Assembly: GCA_020847555.1 (NCBI GenBank)
Contig: JADLBT010000098.1
Location: 1-56,777, forward strand
Reading direction: 5' to 3'
Source of the DNA: Gemmataceae bacterium
Lineage (GTDB): Bacteria; Planctomycetota; Planctomycetia; Gemmatales; Gemmataceae
Length of the DNA stretch: 56,777 nt
Part shown: positions 29,134-38,119 of the stretch, in pieces
Numbering within the stretch: the stretch's first letter is position 1
How the letters are laid out: every line of letters starts with the position of its first letter
Notes under the pieces: generated by a model
What the model saw: only the letters and a program-made list of their open reading frames with translations
Told to the model about the DNA's origin: nothing
Databases searched by the model: none
Position numbers and translations under genes: made by a program

Positions 29134-30213
29134 TTACCAGTGCTCCACCGGCCCACCCGGAACAGGGATGGTCTGTTCGCCGACACCGGGCGGGGTCCAG
29201 TGCGGCGGCGGTCCCTGGTCGCGCAGGCGGGCAGCGAGCGTGTCGAGATCGGCGACGCGCTCCAGGCGCACCAGGCACTGCTGGGCTGCCCGGCCCGGGC
29301 GCAGTACCCGACAGTACCAGTTCGCCACCTTGCGGAACGTCAGGCACGCGAAGTGTTCACCGCGCTGCTCCAGCAGCAGGTGGAAGTGGCGCTGCATGAA
29401 GTCCACGCGCTCGACGTACCCGGCCGTCTCGCCCGCCTCGCCCGTCTCCTCCCAGCGCTGCAGCTGGGCGAAGATCCACGGATTCAGCAGCGCCCCGCGC
29501 CCGATCGCGATGCCCGCGCAGCCGGTCACGGTGCGCATCCGTTCGGCGTCGGCGATGCTGCGCACGTCTCCGTTACCGATCACCGGGATGCGTTCGACCG
29601 CCTGAACGACGGCGCGGATGCCCTCCAGGTTGACGGTGCCGGCGAACCCCTGGGCGCGGGTCCGGCCGTGGATGATGACCGCGGCGACGCCGGCCTTCTC
29701 GAACGCGCGGGCGAAGTGCGGCGCGCTCCAGCTATCGTCGTCCCAGCCCAGCCGCATCTTGACCGTTACCGGCACGCCGGCCGCCTCGACGATGGCATGC
29801 ACGAGATCCACTGTCCGGCCCGGGTCGCACATCAGCGCCGAGCCGCCGCCGCCGCGCGTGACCTTGTGAACCGGGCACCCCATGTTGACGTCCACCGCCG
29901 ACACGCCGTGGTCCGCCAGCCACCGCGCAGCCGCGCTCATCTCACCCGGATCCGCGCCGTAGATCTGCACCGCGACCGGCCGATCCTCGGGGCAGGTGGC
30001 AATCAGGTCGAGCGTCTTGCGGCTGCGCACCAGCAGCGCGCGGGCGTTGACCAGGTCCGTCGTTGCCAGCCCGAGTCCGCCGAGCGCGCGCACCGCCAGG
30101 CGAAACGGCAGGTTCGTGTACCCGGCGAGCGGCGAGAGGAGGTAGCGGCTCGGCAGTTCGAGGCTGCCGAACCGGAGGGGCGAGGGAGTTGTGGCGGCGG
30201 CTTCTTTTGACAT
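29134..30213 (-). CDS. dus: tRNA-dihydrouridine synthase, DusB-like
   Basis: Dus enzymes are FMN-dependent and reduce uridine in the tRNA D-loop to dihydrouridine, using NADPH. The 359-residue protein has the TIM-barrel motifs in order: LSPLAGYTNLPFR near residue 27, VAVQIYGADP (about 80), the active-site cysteine in VDVNMGCPVHKVTRGGGGSA, VTVKMRLGWDD, IIHGRTRAQGF, PVIGNGDVRS, and AIGRGALLNPWIF. The C-terminal helical tRNA-binding domain is present (RHFHLLLEQRGEHF, FRKVANWYCR). Length is normal for the family. It follows the AsmA-like gene by 44 bp on the same strand, so the two are probably co-transcribed although unrelated in function. It is convergent with the giant gene across 76 bp. Which Dus subgroup it is cannot be fixed from motifs alone. 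Confidence 0.95.
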   Translation of the reverse strand: MSKEAAATTPSPLRFGSLELPSRYLLSPLAGYTNLPFRLAVRALGGLGLATTDLVNARALLVRSRKTLDLIATCPEDRPVAVQIYGADPGEMSAAARWLADHGVSAVDVNMGCPVHKVTRGGGGSALMCDPGRTVDLVHAIVEAAGVPVTVKMRLGWDDDSWSAPHFARAFEKAGVAAVIIHGRTRAQGFAGTVNLEGIRAVVQAVERIPVIGNGDVRSIADAERMRTVTGCAGIAIGRGALLNPWIFAQLQRWEETGEAGETAGYVERVDFMQRHFHLLLEQRGEHFACLTFRKVANWYCRVLRPGRAAQQCLVRLERVADLDTLAARLRDQGPPPHWTPPGVGEQTIPVPGGPVEHW

Positions 30214-30257
30214 CGCGATTCCTGTTTTCGCGGCAGCCAGCCCGCCATGTGGGCTCG

Positions 30258-33200
30258 TTAGAACTGCGGCAGACCCGCCTGGCGGAGGAAGAAGCGCAGC
30301 GCCTCATCCTGAAGCAATTGCCGGACGCCGATGCGCACCGTCGGGCTGCGGACCGTGCCGGTCACGATCAGGTGCAGGGTCCGGTTGGAGAAGTAGTTGT
30401 TGAGTTCCATCAGGACGGTGAGCGGCAGCATCCCCGTGGTGGGGATGCGAATCCCCGCCAGCCGCAGCGCGTTGGCATTGAGCCCGACCTGCTGGGTGGT
30501 CGCCCGGACGTTCAGTCCGAGCCGCCCACTGGTCGTCACGGTGCCGGTCGCGAAGAGGTCAGCCGGTCCCCCCGCCAGCGTCAGCCGCTCGATCCGGAAG
30601 ACGCCGCGCGACAGCCGCGCCCGCAACTGCCCGCTGCGGAAACTCGTGCTGGTCGAGATCGCCAGAAAGGGGCTCAGCTGGCGCAGCACCGGGAACTCCA
30701 GCGCTTGCGTCTGGGCCAGTGTCGCGTCGATGCCGCCGTTCAGGTCCGCCAGGCTCAGCCCCGGTCCGGAGAACTCCGCCCGGCCGGTGATCTTGCCGCT
30801 GCCGACGTAAGACGACTCGGCCAGACCGCGCACCAGCCCGCGCAGCTCCAGGTTGGCAAACTGCACCTTCCCCTCGAGCCGGCGTTCCGCCCCCCAGGCG
30901 TAGGTCAGTCCGCCCGTCATCCGGCCGCTCGCCAGGTTGGCGCTGCTCGACCGGATCTCCAGCCGCCCGCGGCCGTACTTCGGCACAAACACCAACCCGA
31001 GCGGCGCGCGCCAGTCGATCACGTCCACCCCGGCGACCTTGCCGCGCTGCAGCGCCACCGTCCCCCGGGCCGTCCACTGGCTGCCAAGAGTGCCGCGCAG
31101 GTTCGCCTGCACCGGCCCCTGGATGGCGTCCTTCAGGTCCGGCCACGGCGCCAGCAGCCGGGACGCCTCCGCTCCGTCGAGGCTGATGTTGAACCAGTTC
31201 CGGGCCGGCGGCCGCAGCCCCAGCGCCAGCTGCGCCCGCAGGATCCCCTGCCCGAAACTCCCCGTCAGGTCGCGGACCAGCAGCCGTTCCGGCGTCAGGT
31301 CCACGTTCGCTGCCAGCCGCGGCACCCACGCTTCCCCGTCCCAGCGCAGATCATTCACCACCACCCGCCCGTCGCCGGCCGGCGTGAACCCGGGGCCGGT
31401 GAGGCGGAACGTCAGGTCGGCGTTGACGGTCCCGTCCAGTGGCAACAGGTGTCGCGGCCCGGTCAACTCCCTGGCCAGCAGGGCGAGCCGCGTCCCGCGC
31501 AGCCGCGCCTTCCCCTCGCCCGGGGCCGCCCCCCTCGGCGGCACCTTGCCCTCGACCTCCAGCGTTCCGCCAAGTGTTTTAGCCTCGAAATTGTAGTTAA
31601 TGTCCCCACCCTCGTAGCGCACGCTCCCCTGCAGTGCCTCGGCCGCGATATCCTGCACGCGCAGCTTCGGCGCCTTCAGGACGAGCGCCACGTTCACCTT
31701 TCGCTCCTGCCCCTCGACGGCCGGCGGGAGCGTCCCCTTGACCGTTCCGTCCACTCGCCCCGCGATGGGCAGCGGGATCTCGGCTCCTTTCAGGAGATCG
31801 CCAGCGTCGATCCCCTTCAGCGTCAGGTGTACCTTGCCCGGCTGCCCGTCGTTCAGCGGAATGACAGCGTTACCCGCCACCTTGCCGCCGTGGAGTTCCG
31901 CCCGCAGATCCTTCACCTCAAGCGTGTCCGGCTGGGCCTCCCAGCCGAGCCGGACGTCCTGCAGGTGGACGTTCTCGACCTTCAGTCCCTTCGCCGCCGC
32001 CGTGCCGGCGGCCTCGATGCGGAACGGCGCCAGGGTGCCGCGCGCCTCCGCCGTGGCCGTCAGCCGGCCCGCGACGCTGACCGGCGGGCGCACGGCCGGC
32101 GCGAGCCGCTGGACCGCCGCAAGGTCCGCCCCCGTCACCTGAAGTTTCGCCCGGTGGGGGTAGTCCCCCTTGAGATGCAGTTCGGCCGACCCGGTGAGCG
32201 GCGTGCCCTCCAGGCGGGCGTGCAGGTTGTCGATGGTCAGCCTGTCGCCCCGGAACGCGATCGTCGCGGCGCCGTCCTCCAGGGTCCAACCGAGGGCATG
32301 CGCGCGCTGCACCACCAGCGTTCCCTCGCCGTCCCACTCCTGCCGCTCCTGCAGCCGCTTCAGCGAGACGCGCACCTTGAGCGACCCGGTAATTTCGCCC
32401 TCCCGTACCGCTTTCAGTCCGGCCTCCTGAGCCAGCGGTCCCAGGGGAACGTGAGCGAGGGTAAGTTCCCCCGTCACGTCGCCCGCCGGCGCGAACTGGA
32501 CCACGACCTGACCCTTCAGGGTTCCCGTTGGCGGCGCCCCGCCTCCCGGGGGTGCCTCGCCCGCCGCCACGGCCGCCAGCGGCGCCAGTTTCAGTACGCC
32601 ATCCTCGTACCGGGCAGACGCCTCGACCTGTTGCAATCTTACCTCGCCGATGGTGGCGTCCTTCAGGATGGCGTGGCCGTTGAAGTGGTAGGCTCGCGCG
32701 TCGTCGATCGCCGCGCTCGGCAGCGCCGCCTGGCCCTGGAACGAGAGGCGGCCGGTGACCGGGAACGGGAGTTTCACTCCGGCCTCGTCGAGCATCTGCG
32801 CCACGTTCGCGTCCTTCAGCTTCACCTTGATGGTCACCCGGGACGGGCTCCGGCTCGGATCCGGCGGCTGGATACGGACCCCCTCGCCGTCGCCGCCGCC
32901 CTCGCCGTCCGCCGACCCGACCCGCAGCGGCGGACCCGCAGGGGCGAGTTCGATCTCGATCGGTCCGTCGGTCGGCTGACCAGCGATGCGGGCGTTGCGG
33001 ATCTCCGCCTTCACGTCTCCCGCAGTGCCGATTGTCCCCTTCCCCAAAGTGACGCGGGCGCTGCCCGAGGCATACAGCTGGCCAGCGATCTGCCGCGGCA
33101 GGCCCCAGCTGGTCGGCAGTCGGCACACGTCGAGTCCCTTCGCCTCGATGGTGGTGAAGTCAAGTTGGGGCACGTCGCCGCTGAAGTCAAGATCCCCGTT

Positions 33201-34121
33201 CAGCGCGAGCGTCCCGCGGTAGGCGTCGCCGCGCACGCCGCGCAGCTTCACCACGCCATCCTCGACGATCAGCTTGCCGTGGACCCTGGCCGCCTTCAGG
33301 TCGGCGCTGGGCACGACCACAGTCGTTCCCCTCGGCTGCAGTTCCACCCGGTAGTGGGTTCCCGCCGCGGAAGGAGCCTGACTCACGGTGAGGGTGACCG
33401 GCGTTTGCCCCTGCAACTGGACCGCTTTCCAGACGCTCGGCGGGACGAGGGGTAGCGCGTCGAGCATGGCCTGGGTGACGCGAACCGTCCCCGCGCTCGT
33501 CAGGGTCAGGGCGAACGACCCGGCCTGCGGATCGACCGTCCCGGTGAGGTTCAACTTGCCCCACTGGGGGTTGACCCCCGACCCACTCAGGGCGAGGCGG
33601 CCACCCTCCGGGGTAGCGTGCAGCGTGACGTCGGTCAGCACGATGGCGGGGTAGCCCTGCTTGCGCAGAGTAATCTGGCTGTTGTCGAGGTCGAGCGCCG
33701 GCAGGAACCCCTGCGCCGCCACCCCGCCCTCGCCGGGCGAGGCGGCCTGCGGGAGGCGGGTGAGGAGTTTGCCGTTCGCGTCGAAGCGCAGGGTGACGGC
33801 GCCGCCGGAAACCGCAAGGCGGCGCGGCAGGGCGCCCCCCGAGAGGAGTTCCCCGAGGGAGACGTCCGCGGTCACCGAGCGCGCGCTGAGCCACGGCTGC
33901 CCGCCCGCCTTCTGGGCCTCGAACAGGCGGACGCCGTTGATGGTGCTTTCCTTCAGGCCGATGCGGGCCGCCTCGACCTCGACCGGCCCGCCATACAGTT
34001 GCGTCAACTGGGCCTCGACCTTGTGGGTGACGGCGGGCGAGGAGAGATACCAGCGCGCTGCCAGCCCCAGGATGAGCAGAACGCAGGCGACGATGATGAG
34101 AATGCGCAGCGTGCGTCGCAT
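30258..34121 (-). CDS. Large AsmA-like envelope protein
   Basis: The 1,287-residue protein starts at ATG 34121 (MRRTLRILIIVACVLLILGLAARWYL), preceded by GAGGAGG; an upstream in-frame ATG is not supported. It has one N-terminal transmembrane helix (about residues 5-22) and a long periplasmic body of beta-rich repeats (GTLALNGDLDF, LTGSAELHLKGDYPH, VAGRLTATAEARGTL, GRVDGTVKGTL). The C-terminal 200 residues resemble the AsmA C-terminal region: LNGGIDATLAQTQALEFPV, FRIERLTLAGGPADLFATG, NLRVRATT-like strands, then LIVTGTVRSPTVRIGVRQLL. Large AsmA-like proteins are proposed to form hydrophobic grooves that carry lipids between inner and outer membrane; that role is inferred here. It precedes dus by 44 bp. 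On its promoter side, GTATACTT on the minus strand near 34185-34192 could be a -10 element. Confidence 0.85.
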   Translation of the reverse strand: MRRTLRILIIVACVLLILGLAARWYLSSPAVTHKVEAQLTQLYGGPVEVEAARIGLKESTINGVRLFEAQKAGGQPWLSARSVTADVSLGELLSGGALPRRLAVSGGAVTLRFDANGKLLTRLPQAASPGEGGVAAQGFLPALDLDNSQITLRKQGYPAIVLTDVTLHATPEGGRLALSGSGVNPQWGKLNLTGTVDPQAGSFALTLTSAGTVRVTQAMLDALPLVPPSVWKAVQLQGQTPVTLTVSQAPSAAGTHYRVELQPRGTTVVVPSADLKAARVHGKLIVEDGVVKLRGVRGDAYRGTLALNGDLDFSGDVPQLDFTTIEAKGLDVCRLPTSWGLPRQIAGQLYASGSARVTLGKGTIGTAGDVKAEIRNARIAGQPTDGPIEIELAPAGPPLRVGSADGEGGGDGEGVRIQPPDPSRSPSRVTIKVKLKDANVAQMLDEAGVKLPFPVTGRLSFQGQAALPSAAIDDARAYHFNGHAILKDATIGEVRLQQVEASARYEDGVLKLAPLAAVAAGEAPPGGGAPPTGTLKGQVVVQFAPAGDVTGELTLAHVPLGPLAQEAGLKAVREGEITGSLKVRVSLKRLQERQEWDGEGTLVVQRAHALGWTLEDGAATIAFRGDRLTIDNLHARLEGTPLTGSAELHLKGDYPHRAKLQVTGADLAAVQRLAPAVRPPVSVAGRLTATAEARGTLAPFRIEAAGTAAAKGLKVENVHLQDVRLGWEAQPDTLEVKDLRAELHGGKVAGNAVIPLNDGQPGKVHLTLKGIDAGDLLKGAEIPLPIAGRVDGTVKGTLPPAVEGQERKVNVALVLKAPKLRVQDIAAEALQGSVRYEGGDINYNFEAKTLGGTLEVEGKVPPRGAAPGEGKARLRGTRLALLARELTGPRHLLPLDGTVNADLTFRLTGPGFTPAGDGRVVVNDLRWDGEAWVPRLAANVDLTPERLLVRDLTGSFGQGILRAQLALGLRPPARNWFNISLDGAEASRLLAPWPDLKDAIQGPVQANLRGTLGSQWTARGTVALQRGKVAGVDVIDWRAPLGLVFVPKYGRGRLEIRSSSANLASGRMTGGLTYAWGAERRLEGKVQFANLELRGLVRGLAESSYVGSGKITGRAEFSGPGLSLADLNGGIDATLAQTQALEFPVLRQLSPFLAISTSTSFRSGQLRARLSRGVFRIERLTLAGGPADLFATGTVTTSGRLGLNVRATTQQVGLNANALRLAGIRIPTTGMLPLTVLMELNNYFSNRTLHLIVTGTVRSPTVRIGVRQLLQDEALRFFLRQAGLPQF

Positions 34122-34446
34122 GAGTGGCCTCCTCGTCGGTTCCGAGCGTGCTCCTTGCGGCGGCGTGTTCCGAACGCCTGAAAAGTATACCCCTGAAGGC
34201 GCTGTTCTCCCGGGCTGGCGCGGCCGCGGAAGGCGCGGGGCCGTCTGCTTGTTTGCGGGTCGCAACGATGGGACTGGCTGAGCTGGCCGTTACGCGATCC
34301 AGCGGAACCCGCGAAGTTGGCCCGCTCCCGGGGCGAGGGACTGCGTCGCCTCTCCAGCCCGGAGCGGTCGGCCCCTGGTTACTCATTTGCAAAAGCTGGA
34401 CCAGTCAGGTTTCAGGGGCAAAAGGGGATGTGAAATGGATTTGCGT

Positions 34447-34517
34447 AAAGCCCACGGGTGGCGCCCCGTGGGTCAAGTGTTGGCGACTTCACTCACGGGA
34501 CGCCACTCGTGGGCTTT
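34447..34517. repeat. Dispersed palindromic repeat, copy C (inverted pair, REPIN-like)
   Basis: Two 26-bp units, 34447-34472 and 34492-34517, are inverted relative to each other with three mismatches and a 19-bp spacer. The left unit contains AAAGCCCACGGG, loop TGGCGC and CCCGTGGG; the right unit carries the loop in the opposite orientation (ACGCCA). The organisation matches copy E near 42128. It lies 31 bp beyond the csrA terminator. Confidence 0.8.
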
Positions 34518-34547
34518 CCCGGAGCCCAGGAACACCCGCTGGCCACG

Positions 34548-34599
34548 AAAAAACCCTCTGCTTTCCCACGAGCCCGGGGCGCATGGGAAAACAGAGGGT
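34548..34599 (-). terminator. Rho-independent terminator of csrA
   Basis: On the minus strand, ACCCTCTGTTTTCCCA pairs with TGGGAAAGCAGAGGGT (one mismatch) around a 20-nt loop and is followed by TTTTTT. It begins 36 bp after the csrA stop. This is the clearest intrinsic terminator in the window. Confidence 0.88.
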
Positions 34600-34634
34600 G
34601 AAGGATTACACCTGGGAGGCGGCCCAACACGGCT

Positions 34635-34865
34635 TCAGACGGCGCGGCCGGAAGAATCGAGCGGCTTCGCTACCACGGGAGTCGGGGCGGGTTCGGTCGC
34701 CGTCTTGCCGTGGATGGCGTCGAACACTTCCTGCCGGTGGACCGGAACTTCCTTGGGAGCCACGATGCCGAGTCGGACCTTGTCCCCCCGGATCTCAACC
34801 ACCGTGACGGTGATATCGTTGTTGATGACGATACTTTCGTTTTTTTTCCTGGACAGTACTAGCAT
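34635..34865 (-). CDS. csrA: Carbon storage regulator, translational regulator CsrA
   Basis: CsrA is a small dimeric RNA-binding protein that blocks or stabilises target mRNAs at GGA motifs. The 76-residue product starts MLVLSRKKNESIVINNDITV, and contains VEIRGDKVRLGIVAPKEVPVHRQEVF, here written as two overlapping blocks: VEIRGDKVRLGI and APKEVPVHRQEV. Both RNA-binding strands (LVLSRKKNES and the VPVHRQE segment with its Arg) are intact. The C-terminus extends about 15 residues beyond the common 61 and is Pro/Ala rich (ATEPAPTPVVAKP), probably disordered. An AAGAAGGA sequence lies upstream of the start. The gene stands alone with its own terminator; no flagellar neighbour or FliW partner is present here. 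Confidence 0.95.
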   Translation of the reverse strand: MLVLSRKKNESIVINNDITVTVVEIRGDKVRLGIVAPKEVPVHRQEVFDAIHGKTATEPAPTPVVAKPLDSSGRAV

Positions 34866-35674
34866 CGCCGCCTATCCTTCTTGGAAACGAGGGGCTAATC
34901 CTGAAACTGATTCCCACGCGCCTGCCAATCAAAGGCGGGGGTGGTAGCGAAACGCGCCGGTGAAGATCCCCTTCCCCTGCTGGAATCAGGTGTGAGTCTC
35001 GGCGGGCGGCGTGTGGTCCATGAACCGCTGTCTGGGAGTGGGCATGAACTCCTGGACGCTGCTGAGGCTCATCGTTAGATATCGTAGCCGTCCACTCCCT
35101 CTCCGTCAAGGGGCCGCCTGCCCCTTTCTGCCATTTTTCCCCCGTTTTGGCATGAGTCTTCATACAGTCAGAATAGCCGTAGCCCGTCAGACCGCGATAC
35201 AAACTGGCCTGTTCCGTAAAGTTGTTCCAGACTGAACGCTGTTTGCAGGTTGACAGCTCAGTCCAGCACAGCCGCCGCTTGCCACATTTTTTCTGGACTC
35301 CCGGTCGGACACCTGGTTAGTTTGGCACGGAGGTGGCAGCGAGCCCATCCGGGGCAACTCTGCGGCGACTGCCGTCCTTCCCGCCGCCGGGCGAATGGTT
35401 CCGGACAAGGCTGTTACGACGATTACTTCTTTGCCTGCTGCGCGGCGCCTGGTTATCATCGACGGTAACGATCGTCCGGCGAACCTGCCGGAGGGCTCCT
35501 GATGCGGTGGCGTTTGGCGCTGCGTCCGGGCGGTCTGCCCGGGACTGTAAATGCCGCAGGCGAGATGCACCCGATCCAGGAATACATGCTGCGGAGCCGC
35601 CGCCACGTGCCTTCTCGGCCGGTGCGGAACCATAGGGAGAGGCTGAAACCCCGCGTTTGGGCTGGAGACCGCCG
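34866..35674. other. Long divergent intergenic region between csrA and the molybdopterin oxidoreductase
   Basis: About 800 bp of somewhat lower GC with no supported gene. A 60-codon open frame from ATG 35502 has GGAGGG upstream but no recognisable features and overlaps the next gene's start. The region should carry the promoters of both flanking genes; a TTGACA at 35250 lacks a good -10 partner. A small RNA here is possible but no structure stands out. Confidence 0.45.
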
Positions 35675-37780
35675 ATGGCCGTGAACGCCGAACTGAAAAC
35701 CGTCCGCGCCGTCTGCCCGCACGACTGCCCCGATACCTGCGCGATGGTTGTCGGGGTGCGCGACGGGCGGGCGGTGAGCCTGCGCGGCGACCCGGAGCAC
35801 TCGTTCACGCAGGGCTTCCTCTGCGGGAAGGTAGCACACTACCTCGAGCGCGTTTACCATCCGGAGCGCCTGAAGTATCCGATGAAGCGCACCGGGCCGA
35901 AGGGAGCAGGCCAGTTCGCGCGCATCGGCTGGGACGAGGCGCTCGACCTCATCGCGGCACGTTTCCGGGCACTCGCCGACTCGGCCGACGGACCAGAGGC
36001 GATCCTCCCTTACAGCTACGCCGGGACGATGGGCAAGTTGCAGGGGTCGAGCCTGGACCGGCGCTTCTTCCACCGGCTCGGGGCATCACTCCTCGACCGC
36101 ACCATCTGCGCCGCCGCCGGGTGCGCCGGCTGCGACGTGACGCTCGGCACCCGCGCCGCCCTCGACCCGGAGGCGGTCGTGCGCAGCCGCTACATCATCA
36201 ACTGGGGGTCGAACACCAGCGTCACCAACATGCATCTGTGGACGCTGATGCACCAGGCTCGCAGGGCCGGCGCCACCGTCGTCACCATCGACCCGCACCG
36301 CAGCCGCACGGCCGCTCGCAGCGACTGGTGGCTGCCGGTCCGCCCCGGCACCGACGCGGCCCTCGCCCTCGGGATGATGCACATCCTGTGGCGCGCCGGG
36401 CTGCAGGATGACGATTACCTGCACCGCTACTGCCTCGGCGCCGACGAACTGCGCGACCGAGTCCTGAAGGAATACCCGCCCGACAAAGTGGCGCGCATTA
36501 CCGGCCTGGCCGGCGCGGACATCGAGAAACTGGCCCGCGCGTACGGTACGACGCGGCCGGTGCTGATCCGGGTGAACTACGGGCTGCAGCGGCACGGCGG
36601 CGGCGGGATGGCGGTGCGCACCATCACCTGCCTGCCGGCCGTCGTCGGGGCGTGGCGCGACGTGGGCGGCGGCGCCCTGCTCAGCACGAGCCAGATGTAC
36701 CCGTTCAACACCGCTCGCCTGGAGCGCCCCGACCTGATCCGACCGGGGACGCGCACCGTCAACATGGTGCAGCTCGCCGAGGCTCTCAGCGGCGAGCTGG
36801 CCGGGCCGCCGGTGCGCGCCCTGTACGTCTACAACGCCAACCCGGCCGCCGTCTGCCCCGACCAGCGCCGCGTCCTCCGGGGGCTGGCCCGAGAGGATCT
36901 GTTCACAGTCGTCCACGAGCAGTTCCAGACCGACACCGCCAACTATGCCGACGTCCTGCTGCCGGCGACGACGCAGCTGGAACACTTCGACATCCACGGC
37001 TCGTACGGCCACCTGTACGTGCAGGTCAACGAGCCGGCCATCGCCCCGCTTGCCGAGGCGAAGAGTAACAACGACGTGTTCCGCCTGCTGGCGCGCCGGA
37101 TGGGCTTCGAGCCGGAGGTGTTCAACGCGAGCGACGAGGAGTTGGCTGCCGAGGCGCTGGTGCCCGGCGGGGGACCGGGAGCCTTCCCGCCGCGACGGGC
37201 GTTTGACGGCATCACTCTAGACCGGCTGCGCCGGGAGGGACCGGTCCGGCTCAATCTACCTGCCGGCTACGCCCCGTTCGCGGCGGGCGGATTCGCCACC
37301 CCTTCGGGCAAGTGTGAGCTGCGCAGCCCTGGCCTGGCGGCGCTCGGGCTGGATCCGCTGCCGACCTACACTCCGCCGCACGAGGATCCACAAACGCGCC
37401 CCGACCTTGCCGCCCGCTACCCGCTCCAGCTGCTCACGCCACCGGCCCCGTCGTTCCTCAACTCGACCTTCGTCAACGTCGATCCGCTGCGGCGCCTGGC
37501 CGGCGAGCCGACCGCCGAGCTTCACCCGGACGACGCGGCCCGCCGGCAGATCCGGCCGGGGGACTGGGTGCGGGTCTTCAACGGGCGAGGGGCGTTCCGC
37601 GCCCGGGCGGTGATCGGCGAGTCGGTACGGCCGGGGGTGGTGGCCGCCCTGGGCGTGTGGTGGAACCGCTACACGCCGGACGGCGTGAACTGCAATAGCA
37701 CGACGAGTTCCCGCCTGGCCGACCTGGGAGGCGGGGCGACCTTCTTCGATAACCTCGTCGAGGTCGAGCGCGTGCCGTGA
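35675..37780 (+). CDS. Molybdopterin-dependent oxidoreductase (DMSO reductase superfamily)
   Basis: The 701-residue protein is a catalytic subunit binding bis-molybdopterin guanine dinucleotide and one [4Fe-4S] cluster. ATG 35675 follows GGAG at 7 bp. Seen: cluster cysteines C14, C18, C22 and C50 (CPHDCPDTC...GFLCGK), IGWDEALDLIAARF, GSNTSVTNMH, TIDPHRSRTA, cofactor contacts PVRPGTDAALALGMMHILW, and the C-terminal molydop_binding domain (VRVFNGRGAFRARAVI, GVNCNSTTSSRLADLGGG). No twin-arginine signal is present, so the enzyme should be cytoplasmic. No iron-sulfur or membrane partner gene is adjacent, which suits soluble relatives of the formate dehydrogenase/nitrate reductase type; the substrate is unknown. 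It ends upstream of a small 6-bp hairpin at 37799-37814. Confidence 0.93.
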   Translation: MAVNAELKTVRAVCPHDCPDTCAMVVGVRDGRAVSLRGDPEHSFTQGFLCGKVAHYLERVYHPERLKYPMKRTGPKGAGQFARIGWDEALDLIAARFRALADSADGPEAILPYSYAGTMGKLQGSSLDRRFFHRLGASLLDRTICAAAGCAGCDVTLGTRAALDPEAVVRSRYIINWGSNTSVTNMHLWTLMHQARRAGATVVTIDPHRSRTAARSDWWLPVRPGTDAALALGMMHILWRAGLQDDDYLHRYCLGADELRDRVLKEYPPDKVARITGLAGADIEKLARAYGTTRPVLIRVNYGLQRHGGGGMAVRTITCLPAVVGAWRDVGGGALLSTSQMYPFNTARLERPDLIRPGTRTVNMVQLAEALSGELAGPPVRALYVYNANPAAVCPDQRRVLRGLAREDLFTVVHEQFQTDTANYADVLLPATTQLEHFDIHGSYGHLYVQVNEPAIAPLAEAKSNNDVFRLLARRMGFEPEVFNASDEELAAEALVPGGGPGAFPPRRAFDGITLDRLRREGPVRLNLPAGYAPFAAGGFATPSGKCELRSPGLAALGLDPLPTYTPPHEDPQTRPDLAARYPLQLLTPPAPSFLNSTFVNVDPLRRLAGEPTAELHPDDAARRQIRPGDWVRVFNGRGAFRARAVIGESVRPGVVAALGVWWNRYTPDGVNCNSTTSSRLADLGGGATFFDNLVEVERVP

Positions 37781-38119
37781 GAGCCCGCGGTTCGTCGTGG
37801 CTGGTTTTCCAGCCGCCGGCGGCACGAAGAAGCGTCAAGGCGCCCCTCCAGACCCCCTGTCCGTCCTTTTCGCACAGGCGTCATGGGCGGCGCCGCGTGA
37901 CGATTTTGCCTGACCTGACAACTTTACCGCGCACCGAGGCCCATTTCGCGCAAATCTCCATCTCCCAATCTTGTACCTTCCCGGGACGAAATTAAGCTGG
38001 ATGATGACATGCGGTCGGCCCCGCTCTGCGCCGGCCGTTCGGGGTTTGTGGTCGTCTCCAGCACACGCTGGGGCAGACTTGAGGCAGCTTTCATCACGGA
38101 ACGCAGAGGAGATCGAGCC
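37781..38119. other. Intergenic region before the Cys-rich surface protein
   Basis: About 340 bp. The only structure seen is a GGCTGG-TTTT-CCAGCC hairpin at 37799-37814, 18 bp after the oxidoreductase stop, without a clear U-tract. The rest presumably holds the promoter of the next gene; no coding sequence is supported. Confidence 0.5.

Larger units (their letters stand above)
34122..34634. other. Intergenic region between csrA and the AsmA-like gene
   Basis: Just over 500 bp without a supported gene. It contains the csrA terminator at 34548-34599 and the paired palindromic element at 34447-34517. The remainder next to the AsmA-like gene is probably its promoter and leader. Confidence 0.6.

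Noticed and set aside
35502..35684. Possible 60-codon leader peptide before the molybdopterin oxidoreductase
   Set aside because: GGAGGG precedes it, but the sequence has no recognisable features and overlaps the better supported start at 35675.
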